Position numbers and translations under genes: made by a program
The notes under the pieces: generated by a model
Databases searched by the model: none
The model's input: only the letters and a program-made list of their open reading frames with translations
Told to the model about the DNA's origin: nothing
Assembly (NCBI GenBank): GCA_021824055.1
Contig: JAKALV010000180.1
Location: 1-6,800, forward strand
Length of the DNA: 6,800 bases
Direction: 5' to 3'
From: Acidobacteriota bacterium
GTDB lineage: Bacteria > Acidobacteriota > Vicinamibacteria > Vicinamibacterales > SCN-69-37
Shown: one piece after another, positions 1-6,800 of the stretch
Layout: the number at the start of each line of letters is the position of its first letter
Numbering within the stretch: position 1 is the stretch's first letter

Positions 1-960
1 CACTGCGGTGCCGCGCAGTGCCGCCACATCGCCGCCGGGCTTCACCACCTGATTCGGCAACCCGGTATACGCGGGAAACACGTACTCGAGCTCCATCTCG
101 CCGACCGCGGGCAGATCGACCAGCGTCATCGTGTAGGTCGCCGACGTGACGCCGCCCGACTTCACGAAGTAGCTCACGGGCCTGGACAGGTCAAAGAGAA
201 TGCCCGTGAACGCATCGCCCGCCGGAGTCGGCGCGAGGGGAATGCTGTCGTAGTCCTTGCTGTCGTCGGAGCGGTAGAACAACTGCACGTCGTTCGACGT
301 GAAGCCCGCGAGCTTCGCCTTGACGGTTTGCGCCGACCCGCGCGGCACCGTCGCGTCGCCCGGCTCCACGGCGATGTGATACGGAGCCGCCGCTTCCGCG
401 TCGCGCGTGACGATCAGCAGCGCGGACACGCCGTTGCGCAGGAACTCCGGGCCGAACGCGAGCAGCAGCGTGGCCGCCACCAGTCCGGCGCCGAGCGCCA
501 TCGCAAGCCGGCGCACCACCTCGCGCCCGATCGCGCGCCCGTTGTCGAGCGCGCGGACCTTGGCAATCGCATCCCGCACCACGCGGTCCAGCAGCGCCTG
601 CGACACGCCGGGCCGCCCAGCGCGCGCCGCCGACGTGATGTCTACCGCGCTGATCAGCTCTTCCTGCAGCGTCGGCTCCTGCTCTTCGATGTACAGCGCC
701 ACCTGGTCGTCCGTGACGCGACGCCGCAACGGACGGAACAACCACACCGCCACGAGCGCGATGATCGCGGCGAACACGACGACGCGGAATCCGAGAATGG
801 CCTTCGGCGCAAACGCCAGCGCCTGCAACCCGGACGACGCCACGACCAGCGTGAGGACGATGCCCGCGAGCACGATCAGACCGCCCCGCAGCGCCAGCTT
901 CGTGCGCCACCGCCGGCGAACGTCCTCAATGACCTTGATGAGTTCCGCGCGTGCATCCAT
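1..960 (-). CDS. DUF4175-like membrane protein, N-terminal 320 residues (runs off left edge)
   Basis: The frame is open from ATG at 960 to the window edge without a stop, so the C-terminus is missing. Visible layout: a short charged N-terminus (MDARAELIKV), membrane helix about 22-42, a second about 57-76, an Arg/Glu-rich cytoplasmic segment about 77-152 containing DDQVALYIEEQEPTLQEEL, a third helix about 153-171, then an extracytoplasmic beta-rich region from about 193 that includes YVFPAYTGLPNQVVKPGG (293-310). The YIEE-EPTLQEELISAV and FPAYTGLP motifs are what I associate with DUF4175 proteins of Acidobacteria and relatives, which are usually very long (often near 1000 residues) with coiled-coil C-termini. 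The molecular function is unknown. It is the last visible gene of the MoxR-VWA cluster, 89 nt after the BatA-type gene, so it probably acts with it in the envelope. The visible part has no cysteine. Confident of the gene; moderately confident of the family. Confidence 0.85.
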   Translation of the reverse strand, partial: MDARAELIKVIEDVRRRWRTKLALRGGLIVLAGIVLTLVVASSGLQALAFAPKAILGFRVVVFAAIIALVAVWLFRPLRRRVTDDQVALYIEEQEPTLQEELISAVDITSAARAGRPGVSQALLDRVVRDAIAKVRALDNGRAIGREVVRRLAMALGAGLVAATLLLAFGPEFLRNGVSALLIVTRDAEAAAPYHIAVEPGDATVPRGSAQTVKAKLAGFTSNDVQLFYRSDDSKDYDSIPLAPTPAGDAFTGILFDLSRPVSYFVKSGGVTSATYTMTLVDLPAVGEMELEYVFPAYTGLPNQVVKPGGDVAALRGTAV

Positions 961-967
961 CGCGATG

Positions 968-972
968 TCCTC
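968..972 (-). promoter_or_regulatory. Ribosome binding site for the DUF4175-like gene
   Basis: The minus strand reads GAGGA, then 7 nt, then ATG at 960. This is good Shine-Dalgarno spacing and fixes the start of the DUF4175-like gene. The site lies just downstream (in transcript terms) of the palindromic element at 979-1041, so that structure could affect its accessibility. Confidence 0.65.
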
Positions 973-978
973 GGTTCG

Positions 979-1041
979 CGGAGGGCTGAAGCCCGGCCCT
1001 ACGTACTGATCAGCCGTAGCCGCAGGACTTCAGCCCTGCGG
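979..1041. repeat. REP-like nested palindrome between the BatA-type and DUF4175 genes
   Basis: Outer arms are AGGGCTGAAG (982-991) and CTTCAGCCCT (1028-1037), a perfect 10-bp inverted repeat. It extends to 13 bp with one mismatch (979-991 against 1028-1040). Nested inside, almost on the same centre near 1009.5, are CTACG/CGTAG (999-1003, 1015-1019) and the palindrome CTGATCAG (1006-1013). The right part also forms its own hairpin: CCGCAGG (1020-1026), 8-nt loop, CCTGCGG (1035-1041). This architecture resembles dispersed intergenic REP-like elements; from memory, similar GGGCTGAAG-type repeats are common in acidobacterial genomes, but copy number cannot be tested here. It fills most of the 89-nt gap in the operon. 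It could stabilise the upstream mRNA end or attenuate transcription. There is no T-tract, so it is not a standard intrinsic terminator. Confidence 0.7.
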
Positions 1042-1049
1042 AACCTGCG

Positions 1050-3161
1050 CTATACCTGCGGTGACTGCATGATACCCGGTCCTTTCGAGAGCCGGTTGGC
1101 CAGCCACGATTCGAGCACCAGCACACCGGCCCCCAGTAACAGCAGATACCACCAGATGCCCTGGCGCCGCTCCGCATCAGCCGGCGTGATGTCGGCAAGC
1201 GCCTGCTCCTTGCCCGCATTCGCGCCGTCCGCGCGGCCCGTCACCTTCGCCACGAACTCCTGCGGATCCACCGCGGTCAGGTCCGTTTCGGCCGGATCGA
1301 TATTCACCGCAACCGTCAGCGGCCTGGCGGCGTCACGCGCCCCGCTCAGCCGCACCGTGTAGAAACCTTGCTCACCCAATTCGACGAACGCGGGCCGGCC
1401 ATTGTCGGTGAGCGACACGCGCTCACCCGAGGGGGTCGAGACCACGCCACCCACGGCCCCGACCGGCGCGGCCTGCACCTTCGACGTCACGTCCAGTGCC
1501 CGCCCCGCGATCTGCCAGGCGTCCGCGTTCTGAAATGCCGACAGAAACACCGCGACCTGGCGCACGAACGGCAGGAACGCCGGCTTCACCGCAAGATCGT
1601 TCCACGAGCCGTCGAGGCTGGTCGTCCAGGCGATGACGTGCCCGCCGCCGATCTTCCGCTCCACCATCGCCGCCCCGCCATCATCGAACCTTGCGAGCAC
1701 GCGGTTGGCCTTGGGATCGAGCGTGCGATAGCGGAAGAAGTGCACGCCGGAAAAGCTGCCGGCGCGCGGCGTGCGAAAGACTTCGAAGACGGGATGGCTG
1801 TAGTCGAGATAGCCGAGCGCGCCCACGCGGCCGGTCGGCCGGTCCACCGGCGCGCCGAGCACGCCGGGCATCAGCGCGGTCTGCTCGGACCCGGACCACT
1901 TGGCGTTGGCGGCCGCGCCGACCAGCACGCCGCCGCCGCGTTCCACGAATCGCGTCAGCGCGTCGGCGGCGCCGGCCGGCAGCGCGGACGTATCGTTCAG
2001 GATCACCACGGCGCGTTTGTCCAACGCCGCGCCGGTCAGCTTCGACGCGGCGATCGTCTCGACATCAAACTTCGGCGCCTCGCCGATGCCGAGCGCCGTC
2101 GCAAGATACAGGCTCGCGTCGCGATCCGCCTGATCCGGCTGCACGATCAGCACCCGCACCGGCCGCCCCGGCGACAGCACAAAGAAGAAGGAGTTATCCG
2201 CAGGCCACGCGTCACCTGCGCCACCTGCGCCACCTGCGCCACCTGCCGTGATTCTTCCGCGCACGTTCTCGTCCGCGACGGTGAACTCCGCGAACGTCAC
2301 CGGCGAGGTTCCGTTCGGCGCGAGGCTGACCGTCTTCGTGTCGACGACATGTCCGTCGATCTCGAGACTGACCGGCACATCGGCCACGGGCTTCGCGCTG
2401 CGGTTGGCGACGCCCGCCGTGGCGACCACGCGATCCTGACCGGAGAACTGATTGCGGGCGAACGTGACGGTGGTCACGCCGACATCCGACGTATTGCCGC
2501 CGCCCACCGAGACCGGCGTGAGCGTGGCGCCTTCCGGCAGGTGGATGTCTTCCTGTTTCGCCCAGCCGATCTTCTGAAAGTCGCTGATCAGCACGACCTC
2601 GCGCCGCGGCCGCGCCGACTGCGCGAGGATGCTCTGCGCGAGGCGCAGGGCCGGGGCGAATCGCGTGGCCTCGGCGCCCACTTTCGCGGCGTCAATCGCC
2701 TGCGACAACCGCACGCGGTCCGCTGTGGCGCGCACGTGCTCTTCCGCGTTCGATCCGAAGAGGACCAGGGTGCCGCGATCGTCCCCGCGCAGACCCGCAG
2801 CCACCTGCCTGGCCTCGGCCTGCGCGCGAGCCCAGCGATCGCCGTAGCCCATGCTGGCGGACCGATCGAGCAGGATGACCACGTCGCGCGTGCTGCCGGG
2901 CAGTTTCGCCGCCAGCGATCCGGCCGAGAACCACGGCCGTGAAAATGCCAGCACCATCAGCAGCAGCGCTGCGACGCGCAGCAGCAGCAGCCAGAGATCC
3001 CGAATCGACCGGCGCCGCACCGACGTGTACGGAATCCGGCGCAGGAACATCAGCGACGGGAAGTCGACGATGGTCTTCTTTTCCTTCTGCGTCAGATGGA
3101 TCAGGATCGGAATCCCGATCGCGAGCAGGCCGATGAAGAACGCGGGCGTCAGAAACGACAT
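1050..3161 (-). CDS. BatA-type membrane protein: VWA domain plus GATase-like domain
   Basis: 703 residues, ATG at 3161, TAG stop. It starts 6 nt after the DUF58 stop, so translational coupling is likely; the ribosome binding site is weak. Domains: BatA N-terminal region 1-80 with membrane helices about 4-23 and 55-76 around a basic loop (KEKK, RRR), placing the next domain outside the cytoplasm; VWA domain about 92-215 with an apparently complete metal site, D99-R-S101-A-S103, T166 and D194 (VLISDF); beta-sandwich about 225-305; Gly/Ala linker 306-316; GATase-like fold about 335-545 (VRVLIVQPD, RGGGVLVG, GGGHVIAWTTS); second beta-sandwich about 550-625; C-terminal helix about 670-687 and a short basic tail. 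The protein has no cysteine, so the GATase-like domain cannot use the usual Cys nucleophile and probably binds or scaffolds. BatA/VWA proteins partner MoxR ATPases. Family assignment is strong; client and role are unknown. Confidence 0.93.
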   Translation of the reverse strand: MSFLTPAFFIGLLAIGIPILIHLTQKEKKTIVDFPSLMFLRRIPYTSVRRRSIRDLWLLLLRVAALLLMVLAFSRPWFSAGSLAAKLPGSTRDVVILLDRSASMGYGDRWARAQAEARQVAAGLRGDDRGTLVLFGSNAEEHVRATADRVRLSQAIDAAKVGAEATRFAPALRLAQSILAQSARPRREVVLISDFQKIGWAKQEDIHLPEGATLTPVSVGGGNTSDVGVTTVTFARNQFSGQDRVVATAGVANRSAKPVADVPVSLEIDGHVVDTKTVSLAPNGTSPVTFAEFTVADENVRGRITAGGAGGAGGAGDAWPADNSFFFVLSPGRPVRVLIVQPDQADRDASLYLATALGIGEAPKFDVETIAASKLTGAALDKRAVVILNDTSALPAGAADALTRFVERGGGVLVGAAANAKWSGSEQTALMPGVLGAPVDRPTGRVGALGYLDYSHPVFEVFRTPRAGSFSGVHFFRYRTLDPKANRVLARFDDGGAAMVERKIGGGHVIAWTTSLDGSWNDLAVKPAFLPFVRQVAVFLSAFQNADAWQIAGRALDVTSKVQAAPVGAVGGVVSTPSGERVSLTDNGRPAFVELGEQGFYTVRLSGARDAARPLTVAVNIDPAETDLTAVDPQEFVAKVTGRADGANAGKEQALADITPADAERRQGIWWYLLLLGAGVLVLESWLANRLSKGPGIMQSPQV
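2212..2247. repeat. In-frame tandem repeat, four 9-bp units
   Basis: Four adjacent 9-bp units on the plus strand: TCACCTGCG, CCACCTGCG, CCACCTGCG, CCACCTGCC. The middle two are identical and the outer two differ by one base each. On the coding strand the array gives the Gly/Ala run at residues 306-316 of the BatA-type protein, between a beta-sandwich and the GATase-like domain. Units are multiples of three, so copy-number change would keep the frame and only lengthen or shorten the linker. Confidence 0.9.
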
Positions 3162-3167
3162 GGCACG

Positions 3168-4079
3168 CTACCGGACCCGGCTCATCTTCTCGCGCGTCGC
3201 GAGATACCGGAACAGCGCCTCGTCGAGCGGCTTCGACGTATCCACCACGGTGTAATCGATGCGGTTGTCCGAGAACCTCGAGCGCAGCGCCTCGATGTGC
3301 GCGGCCATCAGCCGGCGGTACTCGGGCGTAAGCGACTCGGGCACCACGGGCAGTTCCTCGTCGGTCTCGAGGTCGCGGAACCGCGACGCGTCCGTGTACG
3401 TGAACTCCAGCTCGGCCTTGTCGAGCACGTGGAAGATCAGCAGATCGTTGCCCAGGTGATGGAGCGGCTTCACCGCCTCGAGGATCTGCTCCGGATCCTC
3501 GTAGAGGTCCGAGATGATCGCGACGAATCCCCGGCGCTTGAAGAACTCAGCGGCCTTCTTCACGGGCGGGCAGAAATCGCCGGGCCGGCCGGGGCGCGCG
3601 CGGTCGAGCGTGTGCAGCAAGACGTTGAAGTGCTTGGCCGACGGCGGCACGTGCGCCACGATCTCGCGGTCGAACGTGATGATGCCCACGCGGTCGCGCT
3701 GCGCCTGCGCCATGTAACCCATGCACGCGGCCAGATACGACGCGTATTCGAGCTTGGTCAACGGCCCCGAGCCGAAGCTCATCGACGTCGACACGTCCAG
3801 CAGCACGGAGAAATTGGTGTTCGTGTCGGCGTCGTACTGCTTGATGTAGAACCGGTCGGTGCGGCCGAACACTTTCCAATCGACGCGGCGGATGTCGTCG
3901 CCCGGCACGTAGCCGCGATGCTCGGCGAAGTCGATCGACGCGCCGAAGTACGGCGCGCGATGCAGCCCGTTGATGAAGCCGTCGACGACCGTCCGCGCCA
4001 GCAGGTCCAGCCGGCCGATGCGCGCGAGCACCGCCGGATCCACGAACCTCGCACCGGGAAGCGCGCTACTGGTTGCCAT
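3168..4079 (-). CDS. DUF58 protein (VWA-like partner of MoxR ATPase)
   Basis: 303 residues from ATG at 4079. An in-frame ATG 15 nt upstream (4094) would add MLGEP, but GGGGGAG lies just before 4079, so I prefer the shorter form. The DUF58 signature is very clear: FAEHRGYVPGDDIRRVDWKV (51-70) followed by RTDRFYIKQYDADTN (73-87). A VWA-like domain follows, with D95-V-S97-T-S99 and a later Asp at D191 (AIISDLYEDP), consistent with an intact metal-binding site. No signal peptide or membrane helix is seen, so it is probably cytoplasmic or peripheral. DUF58 proteins are encoded next to MoxR ATPases and are thought to act as their adaptors or co-chaperones; a 300-residue soluble form is typical of this subgroup. 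It lies between the MoxR gene and the BatA-type gene, with only 6 nt to the latter. Family is certain; the exact partner chemistry is unproven. Confidence 0.95.
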   Translation of the reverse strand: MATSSALPGARFVDPAVLARIGRLDLLARTVVDGFINGLHRAPYFGASIDFAEHRGYVPGDDIRRVDWKVFGRTDRFYIKQYDADTNTNFSVLLDVSTSMSFGSGPLTKLEYASYLAACMGYMAQAQRDRVGIITFDREIVAHVPPSAKHFNVLLHTLDRARPGRPGDFCPPVKKAAEFFKRRGFVAIISDLYEDPEQILEAVKPLHHLGNDLLIFHVLDKAELEFTYTDASRFRDLETDEELPVVPESLTPEYRRLMAAHIEALRSRFSDNRIDYTVVDTSKPLDEALFRYLATREKMSRVR

Positions 4080-4082
4080 CGG

Positions 4083-4089
4083 CTCCCCC
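4083..4089 (-). promoter_or_regulatory. Candidate ribosome binding site deciding the DUF58 start
   Basis: The minus strand reads GGGGGAG followed by CCG and ATG at 4079. Spacing is slightly short (3 nt after the final G, 5 nt after the G-run), but this is the only purine-rich site near either candidate start. It lies inside the five-codon extension that the ATG at 4094 would give, which argues against that start. Confidence 0.5.
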
Positions 4090-4099
4090 AACATTCACC

Positions 4100-4200
4100 G
4101 TGACGCACGTGAAGGGCGTGAAGCACGGCCGCGTGCAACGAGCTCTTCGAGAAGCCCTGAGCACGATGGTTTTCTTCACGTTCTTCACGCCCTTCACGGT
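4100..4200. repeat. Symmetric 9-bp-phased GTGAAG element with 16-bp inverted arms
   Basis: This fills the roughly 130-nt gap between the MoxR and DUF58 genes. Left side: GTGACG (4100), GTGAAG (4109), GTGAAG (4118), each 9 bp apart. Right side, opposite orientation: CTTCAC at 4174, 4183 and 4192, again 9 bp apart. The arms 4108-4123 and 4183-4198 are perfect 16-bp inverted repeats (CGTGAAGGGCGTGAAG), and three further pairs follow after one mismatch. The 59-nt interior holds GCACG/CGTGC (4123-4127, 4132-4136) and CTTC/GAAG (4145-4148, 4151-4154). The 9-bp phasing lets the arms pair in shifted registers. In the transcript this would be a large hairpin just before the DUF58 start. There is no T-tract for intrinsic termination and I see no convincing promoter. 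Function unknown; it could be a processing or attenuation structure, or a dispersed repeat. Confidence 0.8.
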
Positions 4201-4209
4201 TGACCGCTC

Positions 4210-5247
<1,038 letters not shown>

Positions 5248-5253
5248 GGTCGG

Positions 5254-5259
5254 TCCTCT
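5254..5259 (-). promoter_or_regulatory. Ribosome binding site for the MoxR gene (supports GTG start)
   Basis: The minus strand reads AGAGGA, six nucleotides (CCGACC), then GTG at 5247. It lies in the 20-nt gap after the DUF4159 stop. Near-ideal sequence and spacing make this the best evidence for the non-ATG start. Confidence 0.8.
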
Positions 5260-5267
5260 CTCACTGA

Positions 5268-6044
5268 TTAACGCGTCATTCCGTAAATGATCCAGTTCAC
5301 GCCGATCTGGTAGGCCTCGTTCGATTCGCTGATCGGCTTGAAGCCGCCCGGCGACCATTCCCAGAACTCGGAGATGTCGGTGTTGTAGTTGATCATGCAC
5401 ATCATCCGCTTCTTCGGATCGTTGTCCTCGAAAATCGCGCGGAAGATCGGCCGGCCCGGATCGTAATACTGCTTCACCACGTCGAACGATTCGATTTCGA
5501 AGAACGTGTGGTAGATCGGATGCGCCGGCGTGAGATCGATGAACTTCGCGTCGGGCAGCACCTTCAGCATGGCCCGCTCGAAATACGGCCAGTCCTGCAG
5601 GTGGAAATCGTCGAAGATCGCGAAGCCGCCTTTCTGCAGGTAGGCGCGGAAGGCCGCCGCTTCCGCGTCAGTTACGGTCCAAAATCCGGGCTCGGCCATG
5701 TTCGCGATCGGATACTTGAGCAGCTCGGGATCATCGAGCGTCATGATCTGCGTCGTGTCGAGGCGCACGTCCAGATTGGTGACGCCGTCGAGGATCTGCA
5801 TGAAGTGATGTTCGCCGTCGGGATAATCGTGCGACCACGGCGGCCCCTGCCGGCCGCCCATCCCGCCGGCGTAGCGCAGCCGCACGAATGCCCAGCGGCC
5901 GTCGTACTTCGCGTGCTGAATGCCCGGGTCCGCAAAGCCGAAGCCGCCGCCCATGCCGCGGTTGCGCCCGCCGCCGCGCTGGGCCAGAACGGCGACCGAG
6001 GTCACCGCAATCAGGACGGTCGCGATCACCAGACGTCGCGGCAT
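5268..6044 (-). CDS. Secreted DUF4159 protein
   Basis: 258 residues, ATG at 6044, TAA stop. The upstream gene ends in TGA one base before this ATG, so the two are translationally coupled; an AGAGGG lies about 10 nt upstream. Residues 1-21 look like a Sec signal peptide (MPRR, hydrophobic core LVIATVLIAVTSVAV, then VLA before Gln22). Next comes a Gly/Arg-rich stretch about 23-36, then the DUF4159 domain about 45-255, with GGFAIFDDFH (139-148), a LTPAHPIYHTFFEIES stretch (171-186) and a C-terminal SNEAYQIGVNWIIYGMTR. DUF4159 is thought to share a GATase/flavodoxin-like fold; no enzymatic reaction is established. The single cysteine (C216) does not sit in a nucleophile-elbow context. Conserved-looking D145, D146, H148, H175 and H179 could mark a ligand or metal site, which is speculation. 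The signal peptide places it in the periplasm, on the opposite side of the membrane from the MoxR ATPase. Confidence 0.93.
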   Translation of the reverse strand: MPRRLVIATVLIAVTSVAVLAQRGGGRNRGMGGGFGFADPGIQHAKYDGRWAFVRLRYAGGMGGRQGPPWSHDYPDGEHHFMQILDGVTNLDVRLDTTQIMTLDDPELLKYPIANMAEPGFWTVTDAEAAAFRAYLQKGGFAIFDDFHLQDWPYFERAMLKVLPDAKFIDLTPAHPIYHTFFEIESFDVVKQYYDPGRPIFRAIFEDNDPKKRMMCMINYNTDISEFWEWSPGGFKPISESNEAYQIGVNWIIYGMTR

Positions 6045-6045
6045 G

Positions 6046-6800
6046 TCAGGCCAGCCCTCTCGCGCGTCGAAACGCCCACTCGCCGCCGATCGCGCCCAGG
6101 AACAACAGGAACACGATCGGCATGTCCCACAGGTCGCGCTCGTCGACGATGGTCACGCCACGGCCGCTGTAGCTGATCGCTTCGGCCAGCGTGGCCGTGT
6201 CCTTCGCCGTATAGAATTTTCCGCCGGTCTCCTCCGCGAGCCGCCGCAGCAACGGCGCGCGCATGCCGGCGTCAAAGTACTCCGCCACGCTCGGCCCCGC
6301 GACCACGCTCGCCGTCGCGGATCCCAGGTCCTGTCCCGCGCGCGACGCGCCGACGCGCACCAGGTACCGGCCGTTCTCCGACGGCGTGAACACCGCCTTG
6401 TACTCGCCCGCCTTCGACACGGACCACTCCAGCGGCACGTCCTCGACCTTCCCGCCGGGCGTCGTCACATGGGCCGTGACGGCCGCGTCGTTCACCGGGG
6501 CGTATTCCATGTCGCGCACGTCGGACACGAGCGTGACGGGCTGCCCGGGCTCGACGTCATCCTGCGACGCGCTCAATTCCACGCGATCGGGCACGTCATC
6601 CACCAGCCATCGCAGCAGCCGGCGCCAGAACGTACGATGCGTCGTGTCGTCAACAGGCAGCTGCATGCGCCACAACCACGCGTCCTGCGTGGTGAGCGCC
6701 AGGGCCTTGCCGCGCCCGTACCTCTGGTAGGACAGCACGGGACGCTCATTTCTTCCCTCGTCGAGCCCGGTGAGCAGCACGGTAGCGCCCGGCTTCACTG
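6046..6800 (-). CDS. GATase-like membrane protein, C-terminal 251 codons (5' end beyond right edge)
   Basis: The frame continues to the window edge; the GTG at 6798 is an internal Val, not a likely start. Visible parts, numbered from that Val: the end of a GATase-like domain with SYQRYGRGKALALTTQDAWLW (about 23-43) and FWRRLLRWLVDDVP; a beta-sandwich about 72-168 (VELSASQDDVEPGQPVTLVSD, GEYKAVFTPSENGRYLVRV); an EYFDAGMRAPLLRRLAEETGGKFYT segment about 173-197; and a C-terminal helix about 224-240 with a basic tail EWAFRRARGLA. In acidobacterial genomes this C-terminus belongs to large membrane proteins annotated as glutamine amidotransferase or VWA proteins, often about 700-800 residues with N-terminal helices; that part is outside the window. 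It contains no cysteine here. The layout parallels the second half of the BatA-type protein at 1050-3161. It is the first visible gene of the cluster and ends 1 nt before DUF4159. Gene certain, family probable. Confidence 0.88.
   Translation of the reverse strand, partial: VKPGATVLLTGLDEGRNERPVLSYQRYGRGKALALTTQDAWLWRMQLPVDDTTHRTFWRRLLRWLVDDVPDRVELSASQDDVEPGQPVTLVSDVRDMEYAPVNDAAVTAHVTTPGGKVEDVPLEWSVSKAGEYKAVFTPSENGRYLVRVGASRAGQDLGSATASVVAGPSVAEYFDAGMRAPLLRRLAEETGGKFYTAKDTATLAEAISYSGRGVTIVDERDLWDMPIVFLLFLGAIGGEWAFRRARGLA

Noticed and set aside
191..910. Minus-strand frame of 239 codons at the left end
   Set aside because: It is a different frame of the same strand as the DUF4175-like gene; its product is Arg/Gly/Ala-rich without domains, while the frame from 960 has membrane helices and family motifs.
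328..1362. Plus-strand open frame of 344 codons
   Set aside because: It is antisense to the DUF4175-like gene and the end of the BatA-type gene, spans the palindromic gap, and gives a low-complexity Arg-rich product.
1368..2942. Plus-strand open frame of 524 codons
   Set aside because: It is exactly antisense to the well-supported BatA-type gene; its product is Arg/His/Pro-rich with no recognisable domain, as expected from the opposite strand of a GC-rich gene.
3096..4103. Plus-strand open frame of 335 codons
   Set aside because: Shadow of the DUF58 gene, whose motifs are unmistakable on the minus strand.
4100..4200. CRISPR array or intrinsic terminator
   Set aside because: The units are only 6 bp conserved at 9-bp spacing with no spacers, so it is not CRISPR; the long inverted arms lack a following T-tract, so a standard terminator is not supported.
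4080..4209. Small gene or promoter in the MoxR-DUF58 gap
   Set aside because: No frame with a start, ribosome binding site and sensible product was seen beyond the five-codon DUF58 extension, and I could not find a convincing -35/-10 pair.
5248..5400. 51-residue N-terminal extension of the MoxR protein from an ATG at 5400
   Set aside because: It would overlap the DUF4159 gene by 133 nt, has an unconvincing sequence, and the GTG at 5247 has a near-ideal ribosome binding site and gives the usual family length.

Overview
The window is a GC-rich stretch of bacterial chromosome in which every credible gene lies on the minus strand, so the genes read from right to left. Gene families, order and base composition suggest a Gram-negative bacterium of the Acidobacteriota (Vicinamibacteria-like). 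That placement is an inference from family combination and style; no rRNA or other phylogenetic marker is present, and Gemmatimonadota or a related phylum remains possible.

Layout in transcription order: (1) 6800-6046, the C-terminal 251 codons of a large membrane protein of the glutamine-amidotransferase-like/BatA-like type, cut by the window edge; (2) 6044-5268, a secreted DUF4159 protein beginning 1 nt after the preceding stop; (3) 5247-4210, a MoxR-family AAA+ ATPase with a GTG start and a strong ribosome binding site; (4) 4079-3168, a DUF58 protein with a complete VWA-type metal site; (5) 3161-1050, a BatA-type membrane protein with a VWA domain, a cysteine-free GATase-like domain and a C-terminal membrane helix; (6) 960 to beyond the left edge, the N-terminal 320 residues of a DUF4175-like membrane protein. 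Gaps are 1, 20, about 130, 6 and 89 nt, so this looks like one operon, possibly with internal processing or regulation at the two longer gaps.

The MoxR, DUF58 and BatA genes form a classic MoxR-VWA module. By family knowledge, a cytoplasmic hexameric MoxR ATPase works with DUF58 and VWA partners on folding, assembly or metal insertion of a client. The flanking genes (DUF4159, GATase-like, DUF4175) add several membrane-anchored or exported partners, which suggests an envelope-associated machine. Its client is not shown by the sequence.

The two longer gaps are not empty. Between the MoxR and DUF58 genes lies a symmetric element of 9-bp-phased GTGAAG units in inverted orientation (perfect 16-bp arms). 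Between the BatA-type and DUF4175 genes lies a 63-bp REP-like nested palindrome. A third 9-bp-period repeat sits in frame inside the BatA-type gene and encodes a Gly/Ala linker. No RNA genes, CRISPR array, insertion sequence or phage genes were seen.
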